A DNA stretch of 61,873 bases from Nocardia ninae NBRC 108245 (GCF_007990755.1 NZ_BJXA01000054.1:1-61873); one strand, 5' to 3'. Positions 43,594-52,258 are shown, counted from the stretch's first letter. Program-made: numbers and translations. Notes: generated by a model from the sequence alone, not told the origin.

Positions 43594-44283
43594 ATGGCGA
43601 TCGTATTGTTACTCGAGGACAATTTGAAGTTTGCTCGGGCGGTGCAGCGCGTACTTCGTGGCCATGAGGTACGACACGTGACCAGGGTCGATGCGGCGAT
43701 CGATGAACTCCAGCATCCCGAGGTGGACTGCGCACTGATCGATCTCAACCTCACCGATGAGGACGACTATTCCGGTTACGAAGTCTTGTCCTACATCCTT
43801 CGCAACCGGCCCGATTTGCCACGCGCTGTGGTGACGGGCTCTCGCTTGAAAGGCGCGATCGCCAAGAATATCCTGCTCCGATACGGCGTCGGCGACATCG
43901 TGATCAAAGGTGATGTCGACAGGGAGGGCTACGGGACCACCGACCTGATCGACACGGTGAGTGACCTGCTCGCCGGCTCGGATCGGCAACGTCGGGAAAT
44001 GGCCCGGAACGAGGTCGCCTCCATTTCTCTTGCCGCGCAGACCGAATTACGCCGTCGTATCAATGGACTACAGCAACTCTCGGAACAACTCCGTAGCGGT
44101 AGCGGCACCAAGCGCCGCGACCCGACGGCGAACAGCCGCACCGCATTGACCCGGCGAGCCGAGAAACTCATCGAACTGGAGGCGGCGGCGAAGGCCAGGT
44201 GCGGCGTGGTTGCACTGGGCGAGCTGGCGCGTGAAGTGGAATTGTTCGAGGCAGAATCGGCGAGGGTACTCGATGATTCGTAA
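43594..44283 (+). CDS. atypical response regulator without DNA-binding domain
   Basis: 229 aa, starting right after the kinase stop. The receiver domain (1-125) has the acidic pair in LLEDN, phospho-acceptor Asp50 (LIDLNL), Thr81 and Lys105 (VIKGD), so phosphorylation is plausible. The C-terminal 100 residues are charged and helical (coiled-coil-like, rich in Arg/Glu/Leu) and contain no recognisable helix-turn-helix or enzyme domain. Output is probably by protein-protein interaction, perhaps with the small membrane protein whose gene overlaps its 3' end by 11 bases. Confidence 0.85.
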   Translation: MAIVLLLEDNLKFARAVQRVLRGHEVRHVTRVDAAIDELQHPEVDCALIDLNLTDEDDYSGYEVLSYILRNRPDLPRAVVTGSRLKGAIAKNILLRYGVGDIVIKGDVDREGYGTTDLIDTVSDLLAGSDRQRREMARNEVASISLAAQTELRRRINGLQQLSEQLRSGSGTKRRDPTANSRTALTRRAEKLIELEAAAKARCGVVALGELAREVELFEAESARVLDDS

Positions 44284-44647
44284 GATCAGCGCCAGCCTCG
44301 GCTCGGTCCACCCGGGCGCCTTCTACCTGGCCAGTGCCGTAGTGCTGTCGTTGGCGGCGAATGCCTTCACCGAGGCCTACGGATCGGTTCCCGCTCCGCC
44401 GAATCAACGATCGCTGCTGCTGTGCGCACTCGCGGCCTTCGTGTCGGCGGTGGCGTTGTCGACGTTGGGCTGGCGAATCGAAACCATCAGATCGTTGGCC
44501 ATCGAGCGCGCCGCGGACGTAGGTTTGCCGGCGCGACATCTCATCGGCGAAGCGACGAAGGCATTCTTCGTCGAAGTATTCGTGAAATTGACGATCGGCG
44601 TGGTGACGGCGGTGCTTTCGGTCGTTTTCATGCTTGCTCGATGGTAG
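44273..44647 (+). CDS. small membrane protein (three predicted spans)
   Basis: 124 aa from an ATG at 44273 inside the end of the response-regulator gene. Hydrophobic segments lie at about 14-34, 45-65 and 98-120 (FYLASAVVLSLAANAF; LLLCALAAFVSAVALS; LTIGVVTAVLSVVFML). I do not recognise a family. The 11-base overlap makes a kinase/regulator/membrane-protein signalling unit likely. Confidence 0.7.
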   Translation: MIRKISASLGSVHPGAFYLASAVVLSLAANAFTEAYGSVPAPPNQRSLLLCALAAFVSAVALSTLGWRIETIRSLAIERAADVGLPARHLIGEATKAFFVEVFVKLTIGVVTAVLSVVFMLARW

Positions 44648-44786
44648 GAAGACGCAGCCTCGCGCCGTGCACGCCTGCCTCCGCGCGCCCTGGCGACCAC
44701 CGCCGACGGCCGCGTTCATCCCTCGCGACGTTCGGACATGCTCGCGCTTCACATTCGATGACGCCGCCGCCCGAACTAACTTCACT

Positions 44787-44799
44787 AAACTATAATTAC
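44787..44799. promoter_or_regulatory. AT-rich dyad-like site upstream of EF-hand gene 1
   Basis: AAACTATAATTAC, part of the recurring (T/A)AAC-N5-GTTA/ATTA-like element seen in several intergenic regions of the enediyne half. TATAAT inside it is also a perfect -10 hexamer for rightward transcription, so a promoter reading is equally likely. Confidence 0.45.
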
Positions 44800-44882
44800 C
44801 TCTTGAAGAGCCGCCGACCCGGCAGTAAAGTAGGGATAGTAGAGGTCCGCACACTGGCAGACTGGATGAGATAGGGAATCCC

Positions 44883-45416
44883 ATGGTCACGAAAGCCCAG
44901 CAGCAGAAATTCGCGAAGCACTTCGAGCGCTACGATGCCGATAGAGACGGCAAGATCGATCAGTCGGATATCGACGCGTTGATCAACAGGTGGTGCGACG
45001 CATTCCACATTCCACCCGGCTCCGACAAATGGCGGAGCACCATCAAGCGAGCCAACCGACTGTGGCAGGACCTGCAGGGGCACGCGGATGCCAACGGCGA
45101 CAAGGTAATCAACACCGAGGAATGGATCGCCGCACACGAAGATCCCCGTTTCGTCGACGAGGTCGCGATTCCACTTGCTCAGCTCACCTTCGAACTCGGC
45201 GATACCGACGGTGACGGCAACGTGTCATTGAGCGAGTGGATGACCTTGCAGTCGATCTCCGGTGTCAGCCAGGTCGACGCGTTGAAGATGTTTCAAGCGC
45301 TCGACGGCGACGGCGACGGATACATCACTACCGACGAGCACGACGCGGCGCTTCGTGAATTCTTCGGCAGCGATAACCTCCAAGCCGCAGGGGCTCAATT
45401 GGCAGGCCATCTGTAA
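44883..45416 (+). CDS. four-EF-hand calcium-binding protein 1 (calerythrin-like)
   Basis: 177 aa. EF loops: 18-29 (DADRDGKIDQSD, canonical), 69-80 (DANGDKVINTEE, lacks the central Gly and is probably weak), 107-118 (DTDGDGNVSLSE) and 141-152 (DGDGDGYITTDE), both canonical. This is the layout of prokaryotic calerythrin/sarcoplasmic-type proteins. No signal peptide, so cytosolic. It is a paralogue of the protein at 49745-50287 with the same weak second loop. It may buffer or sense calcium, or use its hydrophobic cleft to bind a metabolite. Confidence 0.92.
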   Translation: MVTKAQQQKFAKHFERYDADRDGKIDQSDIDALINRWCDAFHIPPGSDKWRSTIKRANRLWQDLQGHADANGDKVINTEEWIAAHEDPRFVDEVAIPLAQLTFELGDTDGDGNVSLSEWMTLQSISGVSQVDALKMFQALDGDGDGYITTDEHDAALREFFGSDNLQAAGAQLAGHL

Positions 45417-45723
45417 GAGGTCGCACCGGCCACGAGATCCGAGACCTGCACGGGGGTTGTCGTCCCGTCATGACGTCGGCCCCCGCGCAGCATGCTATCT
45501 CCGTCGACATCACGACGATACGAACAACCTACTCGGTTCTCGCCCGTGCGAAGTCGGTCGGCATCGCAAAAGCCCTCCGACGCTAGGACATTGAGCACAG
45601 ATCTGCCGTCGAGACCGATTCGACGTCGGCAGAGCACCGAACGCGCTACCTTAGGACTGCACTCCATCGCCACAGCGAACATCCTGCCGCACACAGTATT
45701 GCCGCCCGGAGAGGAGATTCCCG
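45417..45723. other. intergenic region, nothing assigned
   Basis: 307 bases between the EF-hand and SRPBCC genes. I see no convincing gene. A weak GGGGG/CCCCC pairing near 45451-45487 could act as a terminator, and GGAGAGGAG just before 45724 is the ribosome site of the next gene. Confidence 0.4.
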
Positions 45724-46161
45724 ATGATCACAGCCGACAAGATCGAGCACGAGGTGGACATCAATGCACCCGTCGCACGGGTGTGGGAGCTGGTGACCGA
45801 ACCGGGCTGGTGGGTCGGCGACGGTGACAGATCCGGTCAAAGTCGTAGGCGCGAAGGCGATTTCGACGTGATCGAGGACCCTAAGTACGGCCGGTTCCCC
45901 GTCCGGGTCGAGACCGTGCAGCCGCAGGACTACATCTCCTATCGGTGGGCGTCCGCCTTCCCCGGCGCGATGCCCGGCGACGGCAATTCCACCCTGGTGG
46001 AGTTCCGGCTCGCCGAGCGCGACGGCGGTACCCGCGTGCGGGTGATCGAGAGCGGCTTTGCCGCACTGGCCCTGCCCGACGATGAGCGGGCGAAGCGGGC
46101 CGAGGAGAACAAGGGCGGCTGGAAAATGCAGTTGGACGTCCTCAAAGCCAACGCGGAGTAG
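45724..46161 (+). CDS. SRPBCC/AHSA1-type (START-like) protein 1
   Basis: 145 aa. The N-terminal EHEVDINAPVARVWELVTEPGWWVGD and central VRVETVQPQDYISYRW followed by STLVEFRLAE and VRVIESGFA mark the Bet v1-like helix-grip fold of AHSA1 proteins. It is cytosolic. In the calicheamicin cluster, CalC and its relatives are START-like proteins that confer resistance by reacting with the enediyne and being cleaved. Three such genes lie in this cluster. Whether this one has a CalC-like reactive Gly cannot be judged here. Confidence 0.85.
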   Translation: MITADKIEHEVDINAPVARVWELVTEPGWWVGDGDRSGQSRRREGDFDVIEDPKYGRFPVRVETVQPQDYISYRWASAFPGAMPGDGNSTLVEFRLAERDGGTRVRVIESGFAALALPDDERAKRAEENKGGWKMQLDVLKANAE

Positions 46162-46482
46162 CTTCGGACCGACCAGCGCCACGAGATTCGCAGGCCGCCT
46201 GCCCGTTTCCCGGCAGGCCGTGGTCGAGCAGCCGGCTTGCCCGCGAGAATACGGACTCGTCCCGGGTCACCACGCAGACGTGCACAACCGGATCAGTCAG
46301 GGCCCCACGCGAATTCGACCACGCGCTGCCGCAATCCACTGCTATAGATCACGACTAACTATAGATTACGGTAGTATTCAATCCGTAGGCACCACACGGC
46401 GGGATGGGCCTCCTTCGCGGAAGTCGACCGAACCCTGCGGCCTCAATCGAACAGCGGTCCGGCAAGAGACGCGGAGATCATC
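46162..46482. promoter_or_regulatory. intergenic region with AT-rich dyad upstream of methyltransferase
   Basis: 321 bases. The stretch 46165-46335 has a leftward open frame of 65 residues with protein-like composition but no ribosome site, perhaps a gene remnant. At 46356-46368 lies TAACTATAGATTA, one of the recurring AT-rich dyads, preceded by another CTATAG at 46342-46347. These probably mark the promoter/operator of the downstream methyltransferase. Confidence 0.45.
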
Positions 46483-47307
46483 ATGGCCGAGAAATCAAGC
46501 GACACAACCGATGAGGTCGGCGAGTACTACGACGGTGTCGGTGAACTGGTGCAGGTCGTCGGCGGCAACCTGCACCTCGGCTACTGGGACGACGACCAGG
46601 ACGACACGCCATTCCTCGAAGCCATGACCAGGCTCACGCGGATGATCGCCGAACGACTACCCCTGCACCCCGGCCAGCATCTCCTCGATGTGGGTTGCGG
46701 CGTGGCCGAACCGGCCATTCAGCTGGCCGGGCGACTCGGCATATCGGTCACCGGCATCACGGTGAGCGGCTGGGAAGTCCAGGAAGCGACCACCAGTGTC
46801 GCGCGCGCCGGCCTGGCCGAAAAAATCACCATCACCTGGGCCGACGCCGCCGCACTCCCCTTTCCGAACGACGAGTTCGACGCCGCCATCGCCTTCGATT
46901 CGGTGCCCAACTCGCCGGACAAACACAAATGGCTGGGCGAGATATTCCGAGTGCTCCGGCCGGGCAGCCGATTCATCTACTCGGAGTACCCCTTGATCGC
47001 GGACGTGACGCCGACCCAGCGGGAAGTACTCCGGGCGAACACCGTGCCGGACCCGCCGACCAGCATGGGTGCGGCCGTGGCGCCGGCCGTCGCGGCCGGA
47101 TTCGAGGTGATCGAGGAACTCGATTGCAGCGACAACGCGCGCCCATTCTATGACGCATTTTTGACTCGATTCGCAGAACAACGGGCCGACTTGGTCGCGG
47201 CCTACGGCAAAGACCGGATCCATAACTTCGAATCCGGCATCACGACAATGTTCGAACTCTGTCGCGAAAAGATCGGTTACTACCTCATCGTGTGCCGAAA
47301 GCCGTGA
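46483..47307 (+). CDS. SAM-dependent methyltransferase (RebM-like small-molecule O-methyltransferase group)
   Basis: 274 aa from an ATG at 46483 behind GGAGAT. The N-terminal YYDGVGELVQVVGGNLHLGYW is the lid segment typical of RebM/geodin-type natural-product methyltransferases. Motif I is LLDVGCGVAEPAI (68-80), followed by VTGITVSGWEV and the post-motif GSRFIYSEYP. A hydroxyl on the warhead or an attached unit is the probable acceptor. It lies upstream of the MFS exporter with a 40-base gap. Confidence 0.85.
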   Translation: MAEKSSDTTDEVGEYYDGVGELVQVVGGNLHLGYWDDDQDDTPFLEAMTRLTRMIAERLPLHPGQHLLDVGCGVAEPAIQLAGRLGISVTGITVSGWEVQEATTSVARAGLAEKITITWADAAALPFPNDEFDAAIAFDSVPNSPDKHKWLGEIFRVLRPGSRFIYSEYPLIADVTPTQREVLRANTVPDPPTSMGAAVAPAVAAGFEVIEELDCSDNARPFYDAFLTRFAEQRADLVAAYGKDRIHNFESGITTMFELCREKIGYYLIVCRKP

Positions 47308-47318
47308 GGTCGTAGGCA

Positions 47319-47331
47319 CAACTATATGAAA
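47319..47331. promoter_or_regulatory. AT-rich site before MFS exporter gene
   Basis: CAACTATATGAAA, 11 bases after the methyltransferase stop, resembles the recurring TAAC-N5-GTTA element on its left half only. The A-rich end merges with the AAGGAG ribosome site of the exporter gene. Confidence 0.3.
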
Positions 47332-47347
47332 AGGAGTGTGATCGGGC

Positions 47348-48604
47348 GTGTCCGAGATCCGACGGCGGCTGCTCAAAGCGACTACGCAGGAAGATCACAC
47401 CACCGGGGAACCCCGCACCTCCAAACGCCTACCGATCGGCGTGTACGTCCTCGGCGCCAGCGTATTCGCCCTGGGCACTTCGGAATTCATCGTGTCCGGG
47501 CTGGTCGATCAGATCGCAGGCTCACTCGGGGTCTCCGTGCCCCAGGTCGGCCAGCTGATCACGGCGTTCGCGCTCGGCATGCTGATCGGCGCCCCCTTGA
47601 TGGCCGTCCTGACCCTCGGACGGGACCGCAAGACCGTGCTCCTGGTCGCCGTGACCGTCTTCTGCGTCGCTGATCTACTGACGGTGATCCCGGTCTTCGG
47701 TCTCATGTTCGCGATGCGGTTGATCGCGGCCATGGCCTGCGCGACCGCGCTGACGGTGGCCCAGGTGATGGCCGTCGCGCTCGCCGGGCCCGGGCGGATG
47801 CCGCAGGCGATCGCGGTGATCCTCGGCGGCATGACGCTGGCGAATGTGGCGGGCGTACCGCTCGGCAGCCTGGTCGGCGCGCTGTTCAGCTGGCAGGTCA
47901 TCTTCGTGCTGATCGGCGTGCTGAGCGCCATCGGCGCCGTACTCGTCGCATTGTTCGTGCCCAGGTTGCCGCGCGACCACGGCCCCGCGGTCGGGCTGGG
48001 CACGCTGGTCGCCCGCGAACTGCGGTCACTGGTCCAGGCTCGGGTCTTCGTCGCCCTCGCCACCATCGTGCTGTTCGAGACAGCCCTGTTCAGCGTGTAC
48101 GCCTACGTCCAGCCGCTACTCATCGAGGCCAGCGGCATCAGCGTGCACCAGGTGCCGATCGTGCTGTTCTTGTTCGGTATCGGGTTGTTCGTCGGCAACA
48201 CCGTCGGTGGCCGGCTGGCACAGTTGAACGCCATGAAGAACGTCCTCGGCAGTCTGGTGGCGATGATCGTCATGCTGCTGGTGCTGCGGGCCGTCGTGCA
48301 CCACGGGATCGCGGCGGCCGCCGCTATCACCATCCTCGGCGTGTGCGCGTTCTCGATGACCGCCGCGCTCAGCTCGCGCGTGATCGGTTTCGCGGTGGCG
48401 GCGCCGACCCTTGCCGTCGCAATTGTCATGTCCGCCTTCAATATCGGCAACGCGATCGGTCCGGCGATCGGCGGCGTCGTTATTTCTCGCGCGGATATCG
48501 CCGATGTCATCTGGGTCGGCGTGATCATCGCGCTGCTCGCGCTGGCCACCGCCCTCGTTTCCGTCGTTATCGAGCGTCGGCGGGCGTTCGCACCGGCTCC
48601 GTGA
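47348..48604 (+). CDS. MFS drug-efflux transporter (DHA1 type)
   Basis: 418 aa from a GTG at 47348. The LGTSEFIVSGLVDQIAGSLGVS segment in TM1 and the GQLITAFALGMLIGAPLMAVL segment are typical of DHA1 (Cmx/Bcr/AraJ-like) proton antiporters, as is motif-A-like TLGRDRK. Twelve spans are predicted. It is the most likely exporter of the enediyne or of a toxic intermediate. It is co-directional with the upstream methyltransferase. Confidence 0.88.
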   Translation: MSEIRRRLLKATTQEDHTTGEPRTSKRLPIGVYVLGASVFALGTSEFIVSGLVDQIAGSLGVSVPQVGQLITAFALGMLIGAPLMAVLTLGRDRKTVLLVAVTVFCVADLLTVIPVFGLMFAMRLIAAMACATALTVAQVMAVALAGPGRMPQAIAVILGGMTLANVAGVPLGSLVGALFSWQVIFVLIGVLSAIGAVLVALFVPRLPRDHGPAVGLGTLVARELRSLVQARVFVALATIVLFETALFSVYAYVQPLLIEASGISVHQVPIVLFLFGIGLFVGNTVGGRLAQLNAMKNVLGSLVAMIVMLLVLRAVVHHGIAAAAAITILGVCAFSMTAALSSRVIGFAVAAPTLAVAIVMSAFNIGNAIGPAIGGVVISRADIADVIWVGVIIALLALATALVSVVIERRRAFAPAP

Positions 48605-48667
48605 GCACAGCTCGGCGCCGGTGGCTGAAGCCGCCGGCGCCGGGCCTGCCGGCTACGGAGTCTGCTG

Positions 48668-49639
48668 CTACCGCGAGCCGGAGGCTGCCCGCCGGGCGTC
48701 GACGGCGCCGCGTACCTCTTCCGAGATCAGATCGTCGATCATCGCGGCCGCGACCTCGGCACCCATCGCCGCGGCGCCGATCAGCTGCTTGGCCGGATCG
48801 GCGACGTTACCCGCAGCCCAGACGCCCGGCACCGCGGTGCGGCCGGTGGCGTCGGTGGCGATGTAGTCGCCGATCCCGCTCGGGTGCGCGGTCGGGGTCA
48901 GCCCGAGCGGCGCGAGCAGGTCACCGCGCGCGGAGAATCGCGGCCCGCACACGAGCGCCTGCAGCTCGACGACCTCACCGGTACGCATCCGAACACCGGT
49001 CAAGCGATCATTGGCGATCTGTAGCGCCGCCACCTCGCCGGGGATGATCGCGATATCGCGAGCGGTGAGCTCCTCGACCTCGCTGTCGGTCAGCGTCGGC
49101 CCGGTGTGCGGCAGGAAACGGAGCTGCGCCGACCACTGCCGGAACAGCATGGCCTGGTGCATGGACATCGGCGTCGTGGACAGCACGCCGATGATCTGGT
49201 CGCGTACCTCCCAGCCGTGGCAGAAGGGACAGTTCAGCACATCCCGACCCCACCGCTCGGCGAGTCCAGGGAGCTCGGGCAGATCATCGGTGAGGCCGGT
49301 CGCGACGAGGAGGCGGCGTCCGTGAATGGTCCCGGAATCGACGACCTCCACCCTGACACCCTCGCCCGACGCCGACACCGCCGTCGCCACGCCGGTGACG
49401 AACTCGACGCCGTACTGCCGTACCTCGGCGCGGCCCGCTACCAGTAAGTCCCCCGGCGGCATGCCGTCCCGAGTCAGGAACCCGTGCATGTGCGTGGCGG
49501 TGGCGTTGCGCGGCTCGCCGCTGTCCACGACAACCACCGTGTATCGCGCACGGGCGAGCATCAGCGCGGCGCTCAAGCCCGCCGCGCCACCGCCGACGAT
49601 CACTACATCGCAGCGATTTCCGGACTCTGGGATCGTCAC
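48668..49639 (-). CDS. thioredoxin-reductase-like FAD oxidoreductase with CxxC
   Basis: 323 aa. The FAD-binding GGGAAGLSAA is at 17-26, the redox pair Cys137/Cys140 is in CPFCHGWEVRD, and a C-terminal FAD motif reads GVWAAGNVAD. The CxxCHG(W/Y)E signature is shared with dithiol oxidases such as GliT and HlmI as well as with generic actinobacterial TrxR-like flavoproteins; the NADPH motif is weak. In a cluster carrying sulfur-handling genes, oxidation or reduction of a pathway thiol/disulfide is plausible. It is divergent from EF-hand gene 2. Confidence 0.85.
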   Translation of the reverse strand: MTIPESGNRCDVVIVGGGAAGLSAALMLARARYTVVVVDSGEPRNATATHMHGFLTRDGMPPGDLLVAGRAEVRQYGVEFVTGVATAVSASGEGVRVEVVDSGTIHGRRLLVATGLTDDLPELPGLAERWGRDVLNCPFCHGWEVRDQIIGVLSTTPMSMHQAMLFRQWSAQLRFLPHTGPTLTDSEVEELTARDIAIIPGEVAALQIANDRLTGVRMRTGEVVELQALVCGPRFSARGDLLAPLGLTPTAHPSGIGDYIATDATGRTAVPGVWAAGNVADPAKQLIGAAAMGAEVAAAMIDDLISEEVRGAVDARRAASGSR

Positions 49640-49744
49640 TCCAGCCTCCTGTAGTCAGATAGATATATAAGATGATAGCATTTGGTAGCTGATCGAGTAT
49701 CGGCAGCACTCCAGCATCCGGTTCGAATACACGGAGATAACGCG

Positions 49745-50287
49745 ATGACCAGTGCACTGAGAATAAGTAAACTCCGAAAGTTGTTCGGCGCATACGATGT
49801 CGACCAGGACGGCGTCATGGACGAACTGGATGTCACGGCGCTGGCCCAGATGTGGTGCGACACATACGATCTCCCACCCCGATCGGCGGAGTGGAACCGA
49901 ATTCATCGACAAGCCCATCGAATGTTCCGGGATATGCCGGGGTCGGTGGACGCCGACGGCATAAAGAAGGTAACCGTCGACGAATGGCTGGCGTGGGGCG
50001 ACCATCCGGAATTCCGGAAATTCGTCGAATCGTCGGCGATACCGTTCAGCATGGCGGTGTTCGCGGCCGCAGACAAGGATCAGGACGGGCGAATTTCCAT
50101 GCCGGAAATGATGGCGGCTCAGCTCAAAGGCGGAATGTCCGAGCAGGAGACGAACAAAGTATTCTCCCTATTGGATGCCGACGGTGACGGTTACGTCACC
50201 ACGGATGAATACGTCGAGGCTTCCAGAGAATTCTATTTGAGCGACGATCCGGCCGCGCGGGGAAATCACATTGCCGGCGAGCTGTAG
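49745..50287 (+). CDS. four-EF-hand calcium-binding protein 2 (calerythrin-like)
   Basis: 180 aa from an ATG at 49745 with GGAG upstream; the longer frame to 49682 lacks support. EF loops: 18-29 (DVDQDGVMDELD), a degenerate second loop near 69-80 (DADGIKKVTVDE), and two canonical loops DKDQDGRISMPE and DADGDGYVTTDE in the C-terminal half. It is colinear with and similar in length to EF-hand protein 1, indicating duplication within the cluster. Cytosolic. It ends just before a very strong hairpin. Confidence 0.92.
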   Translation: MTSALRISKLRKLFGAYDVDQDGVMDELDVTALAQMWCDTYDLPPRSAEWNRIHRQAHRMFRDMPGSVDADGIKKVTVDEWLAWGDHPEFRKFVESSAIPFSMAVFAAADKDQDGRISMPEMMAAQLKGGMSEQETNKVFSLLDADGDGYVTTDEYVEASREFYLSDDPAARGNHIAGEL

Positions 50288-50299
50288 CCGCCAGGTTTT

Positions 50300-50344
50300 A
50301 CGGAGAAGTCCGGCCGGATGAGCATTCCGGCCGGACTTCTCCGT
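50300..50344. terminator. bidirectional hairpin terminator, 19-bp perfect stem
   Basis: Arms 50300-50318 (ACGGAGAAGTCCGGCCGGA) and 50326-50344 are perfectly complementary with a 7-base loop TGAGCAT. It lies between the convergent EF-hand 2 and P450 genes. Confidence 0.93.
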
Positions 50345-50349
50345 CAGGC

Positions 50350-51696
50350 CTAGGCGACGCCCCTGCGGTGCACCGTCATCGGCAGCGCGTCCACCGGCAT
50401 CGTGACAGCCGGTTTCGGCTTGGGCTGATGTCCCGGCACGGAGACCAGCCGCCAACGCGCGGCGATCGTCGCGAGCACGATAATCAACTCGGCCCAGGAG
50501 AACGACTCACCGATACAGCCGTGGACGCCGGCCCCGAACGGCATGAACGCGTTGCGCTGGGCGCCGGTCACGCGCTCCGGCAACCAGCGATCGGGATCGA
50601 ATACCTTCGGGTCGGCAAAGATCTCGGGATTGTGGTTGAGCGCGTAGAAGCTGTAGAGCACCACCTCGTCGGCCGGTATGCGGTAGCCGCCGAGTTCGGT
50701 GTCCCGCGTCGTCGTTCTGGTCTGGAAGAAGCCCTGGGTGCGCAGGCGCAGCGTTTCGGTGAGCACCCGGCGGGTGTATTCCAGCTGAGCGACATCGTCG
50801 TATTCGGCGGCCCGACCGGCGAGCACCCGGTCCACTTCCTCGTGCAGCCGCCGCTCGACCTCCGGATGGGTGGCGATCTCATGGAAGGCCCACGCCAGGG
50901 TATTGCTGATGGTGTTGCTGCCCGCGATGAAGAAGGTCAGCACCTCGTCGTGTATCTGCTGATCGCTCATGCTCGGCGTGCCGTCGTCGTCGCGGGCGAG
51001 CAGCATCATCGACAAGAGATCGCCGCGGTCGACGCCGTCGGCCCGGCCCGCCCGGATCGTCTCGTGAATGGTCCGCCGCAGATACTCCTCCGACTCCCGA
51101 TATCGGCGATTCGCCGGGGTCGGCAGCTTCGTCAGCAGGCCGGTGGTGTCGGTCATCTTCCGGAAGAGTCCGCCGAGCACGGCTCCGGTGGCGTCCATGA
51201 ATCGACGCTGGTCCAGCGCGGTACCCGGTGCGAAGATCACCTGGGTCACATTGGCCAGGGCGAGTTCGTCCATCTCGCGCTCGACCCGAAGGGTGTCACC
51301 CTCGGACCAGGCTTCCATCGTCGCCACGGTTATTCCGCTGATCAGCGAGGAGTAATGGACGATCCGCTTACGGTGGAAGGCCGGCTGCAGCAGGCGGCGC
51401 TGGCGCCGATGGAAATCGCCGTCCGAGATCCCGAGGCCGTTACCGAACATCACGCGGAACCGTTCGGTGATCGGGCCGCCCCTGGCGAATATCTCCGGTG
51501 CGCGCATGACCTGCCGCATCAGGTCGGCGTCGTTGATCACGTACATCGGCCTGCGGCCGAGCCGGATCATGGTCACCGGATCGCCGGACTGCAAAGAGAG
51601 CAGCAATTCGCCTGGACGTCGCTTCATCTCGAGCCCGTGGCCGAGTAGCGGCATGCCGCCGGGCGTGATCGCCGGCTGTCGAGCAATAGTGGTCAT
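50350..51696 (-). CDS. cytochrome P450
   Basis: 448 aa. The haem-ligand Cys394 is in FGAGVHGCIG, the ExxR pair is Glu314/Arg317, and the PERF-like region is DPDRWLPERV. The I-helix reads FFIAGSNTIS (near 255-264): the usual acidic residue before Thr is Asn, as in some P450s with altered oxygen activation. It is likely an oxidative tailoring enzyme of the enediyne. A separate ferredoxin and reductase would be needed, and none is in view. It forms a leftward group with the SRPBCC genes upstream. Confidence 0.93.
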   Translation of the reverse strand: MTTIARQPAITPGGMPLLGHGLEMKRRPGELLLSLQSGDPVTMIRLGRRPMYVINDADLMRQVMRAPEIFARGGPITERFRVMFGNGLGISDGDFHRRQRRLLQPAFHRKRIVHYSSLISGITVATMEAWSEGDTLRVEREMDELALANVTQVIFAPGTALDQRRFMDATGAVLGGLFRKMTDTTGLLTKLPTPANRRYRESEEYLRRTIHETIRAGRADGVDRGDLLSMMLLARDDDGTPSMSDQQIHDEVLTFFIAGSNTISNTLAWAFHEIATHPEVERRLHEEVDRVLAGRAAEYDDVAQLEYTRRVLTETLRLRTQGFFQTRTTTRDTELGGYRIPADEVVLYSFYALNHNPEIFADPKVFDPDRWLPERVTGAQRNAFMPFGAGVHGCIGESFSWAELIIVLATIAARWRLVSVPGHQPKPKPAVTMPVDALPMTVHRRGVA

Positions 51697-51727
51697 CGGT
51701 TCGCCACTTTCTGAATCGGGCCGCGAG

Positions 51728-52258
51728 CTATTCGTCGCCGCGCGCGGTATGGGCGGCCGATGGCACGGTGGCGAGAACCGTTCCGGTTTCCAGCAGAGCC
51801 TTGAGATTGTTCATCAGCCCCGGCCAGCCACCGCTGCCTTCGAGTTGGCCGCTGATCGCCCGATACATGACGCTGCCGGGCTCGAAGCCGTCGTGGGTCA
51901 CCGTCAGCCGAACCTTGCCGTCACCGTCGGGTTCGAGTTCGAAGGTGACCTTGGTGCGCGGTTCCTTGGCGTACTTCGCGAATTCCTCGTCCGTCCAGCC
52001 GAAGAGTTGGGCGTGCGCGGGTTGCAGAAGGTGCCAGCTGTAGGAAAGCAGCCGAGGCGGGTCCGCTGCCAGCACGACCTGGCCCAGATCCTGGAATTCC
52101 TCCTCCGGCATGTTCTGCCATTTCACCGGCGAACCCACTCGCCAATCGGATTGCATTCCGACGCCGAACCAATATCGGCGGGTGAATTCCGGTTCGGTCA
52201 ATGCTGCCCAGAGCTGCGCGGGTGTCGTCGCAATGCGTGTCGTGTAGGTGAATTCCAT
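51728..52258 (-). CDS. SRPBCC/AHSA1-type (START-like) protein 2
   Basis: 176 aa from an ATG at 52258 with AAGGA at good spacing; the ATG at 52267 overlaps the ribosome site. It has FTYTTRIATTPAQLWAALTEPEFTRRYWFG at the N-terminus, PRLLSYSWHLL in the middle and KVTFELEPDGDGKVRLTVTHDGFE later, the AHSA1 layout. The C-terminal amphipathic helix ends with GGWPGLMNNLKALLETG. It is 31 bases upstream of the P450 gene and probably co-transcribed. A candidate CalC-like resistance or ligand-binding protein. Confidence 0.85.
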   Translation of the reverse strand: MEFTYTTRIATTPAQLWAALTEPEFTRRYWFGVGMQSDWRVGSPVKWQNMPEEEFQDLGQVVLAADPPRLLSYSWHLLQPAHAQLFGWTDEEFAKYAKEPRTKVTFELEPDGDGKVRLTVTHDGFEPGSVMYRAISGQLEGSGGWPGLMNNLKALLETGTVLATVPSAAHTARGDE

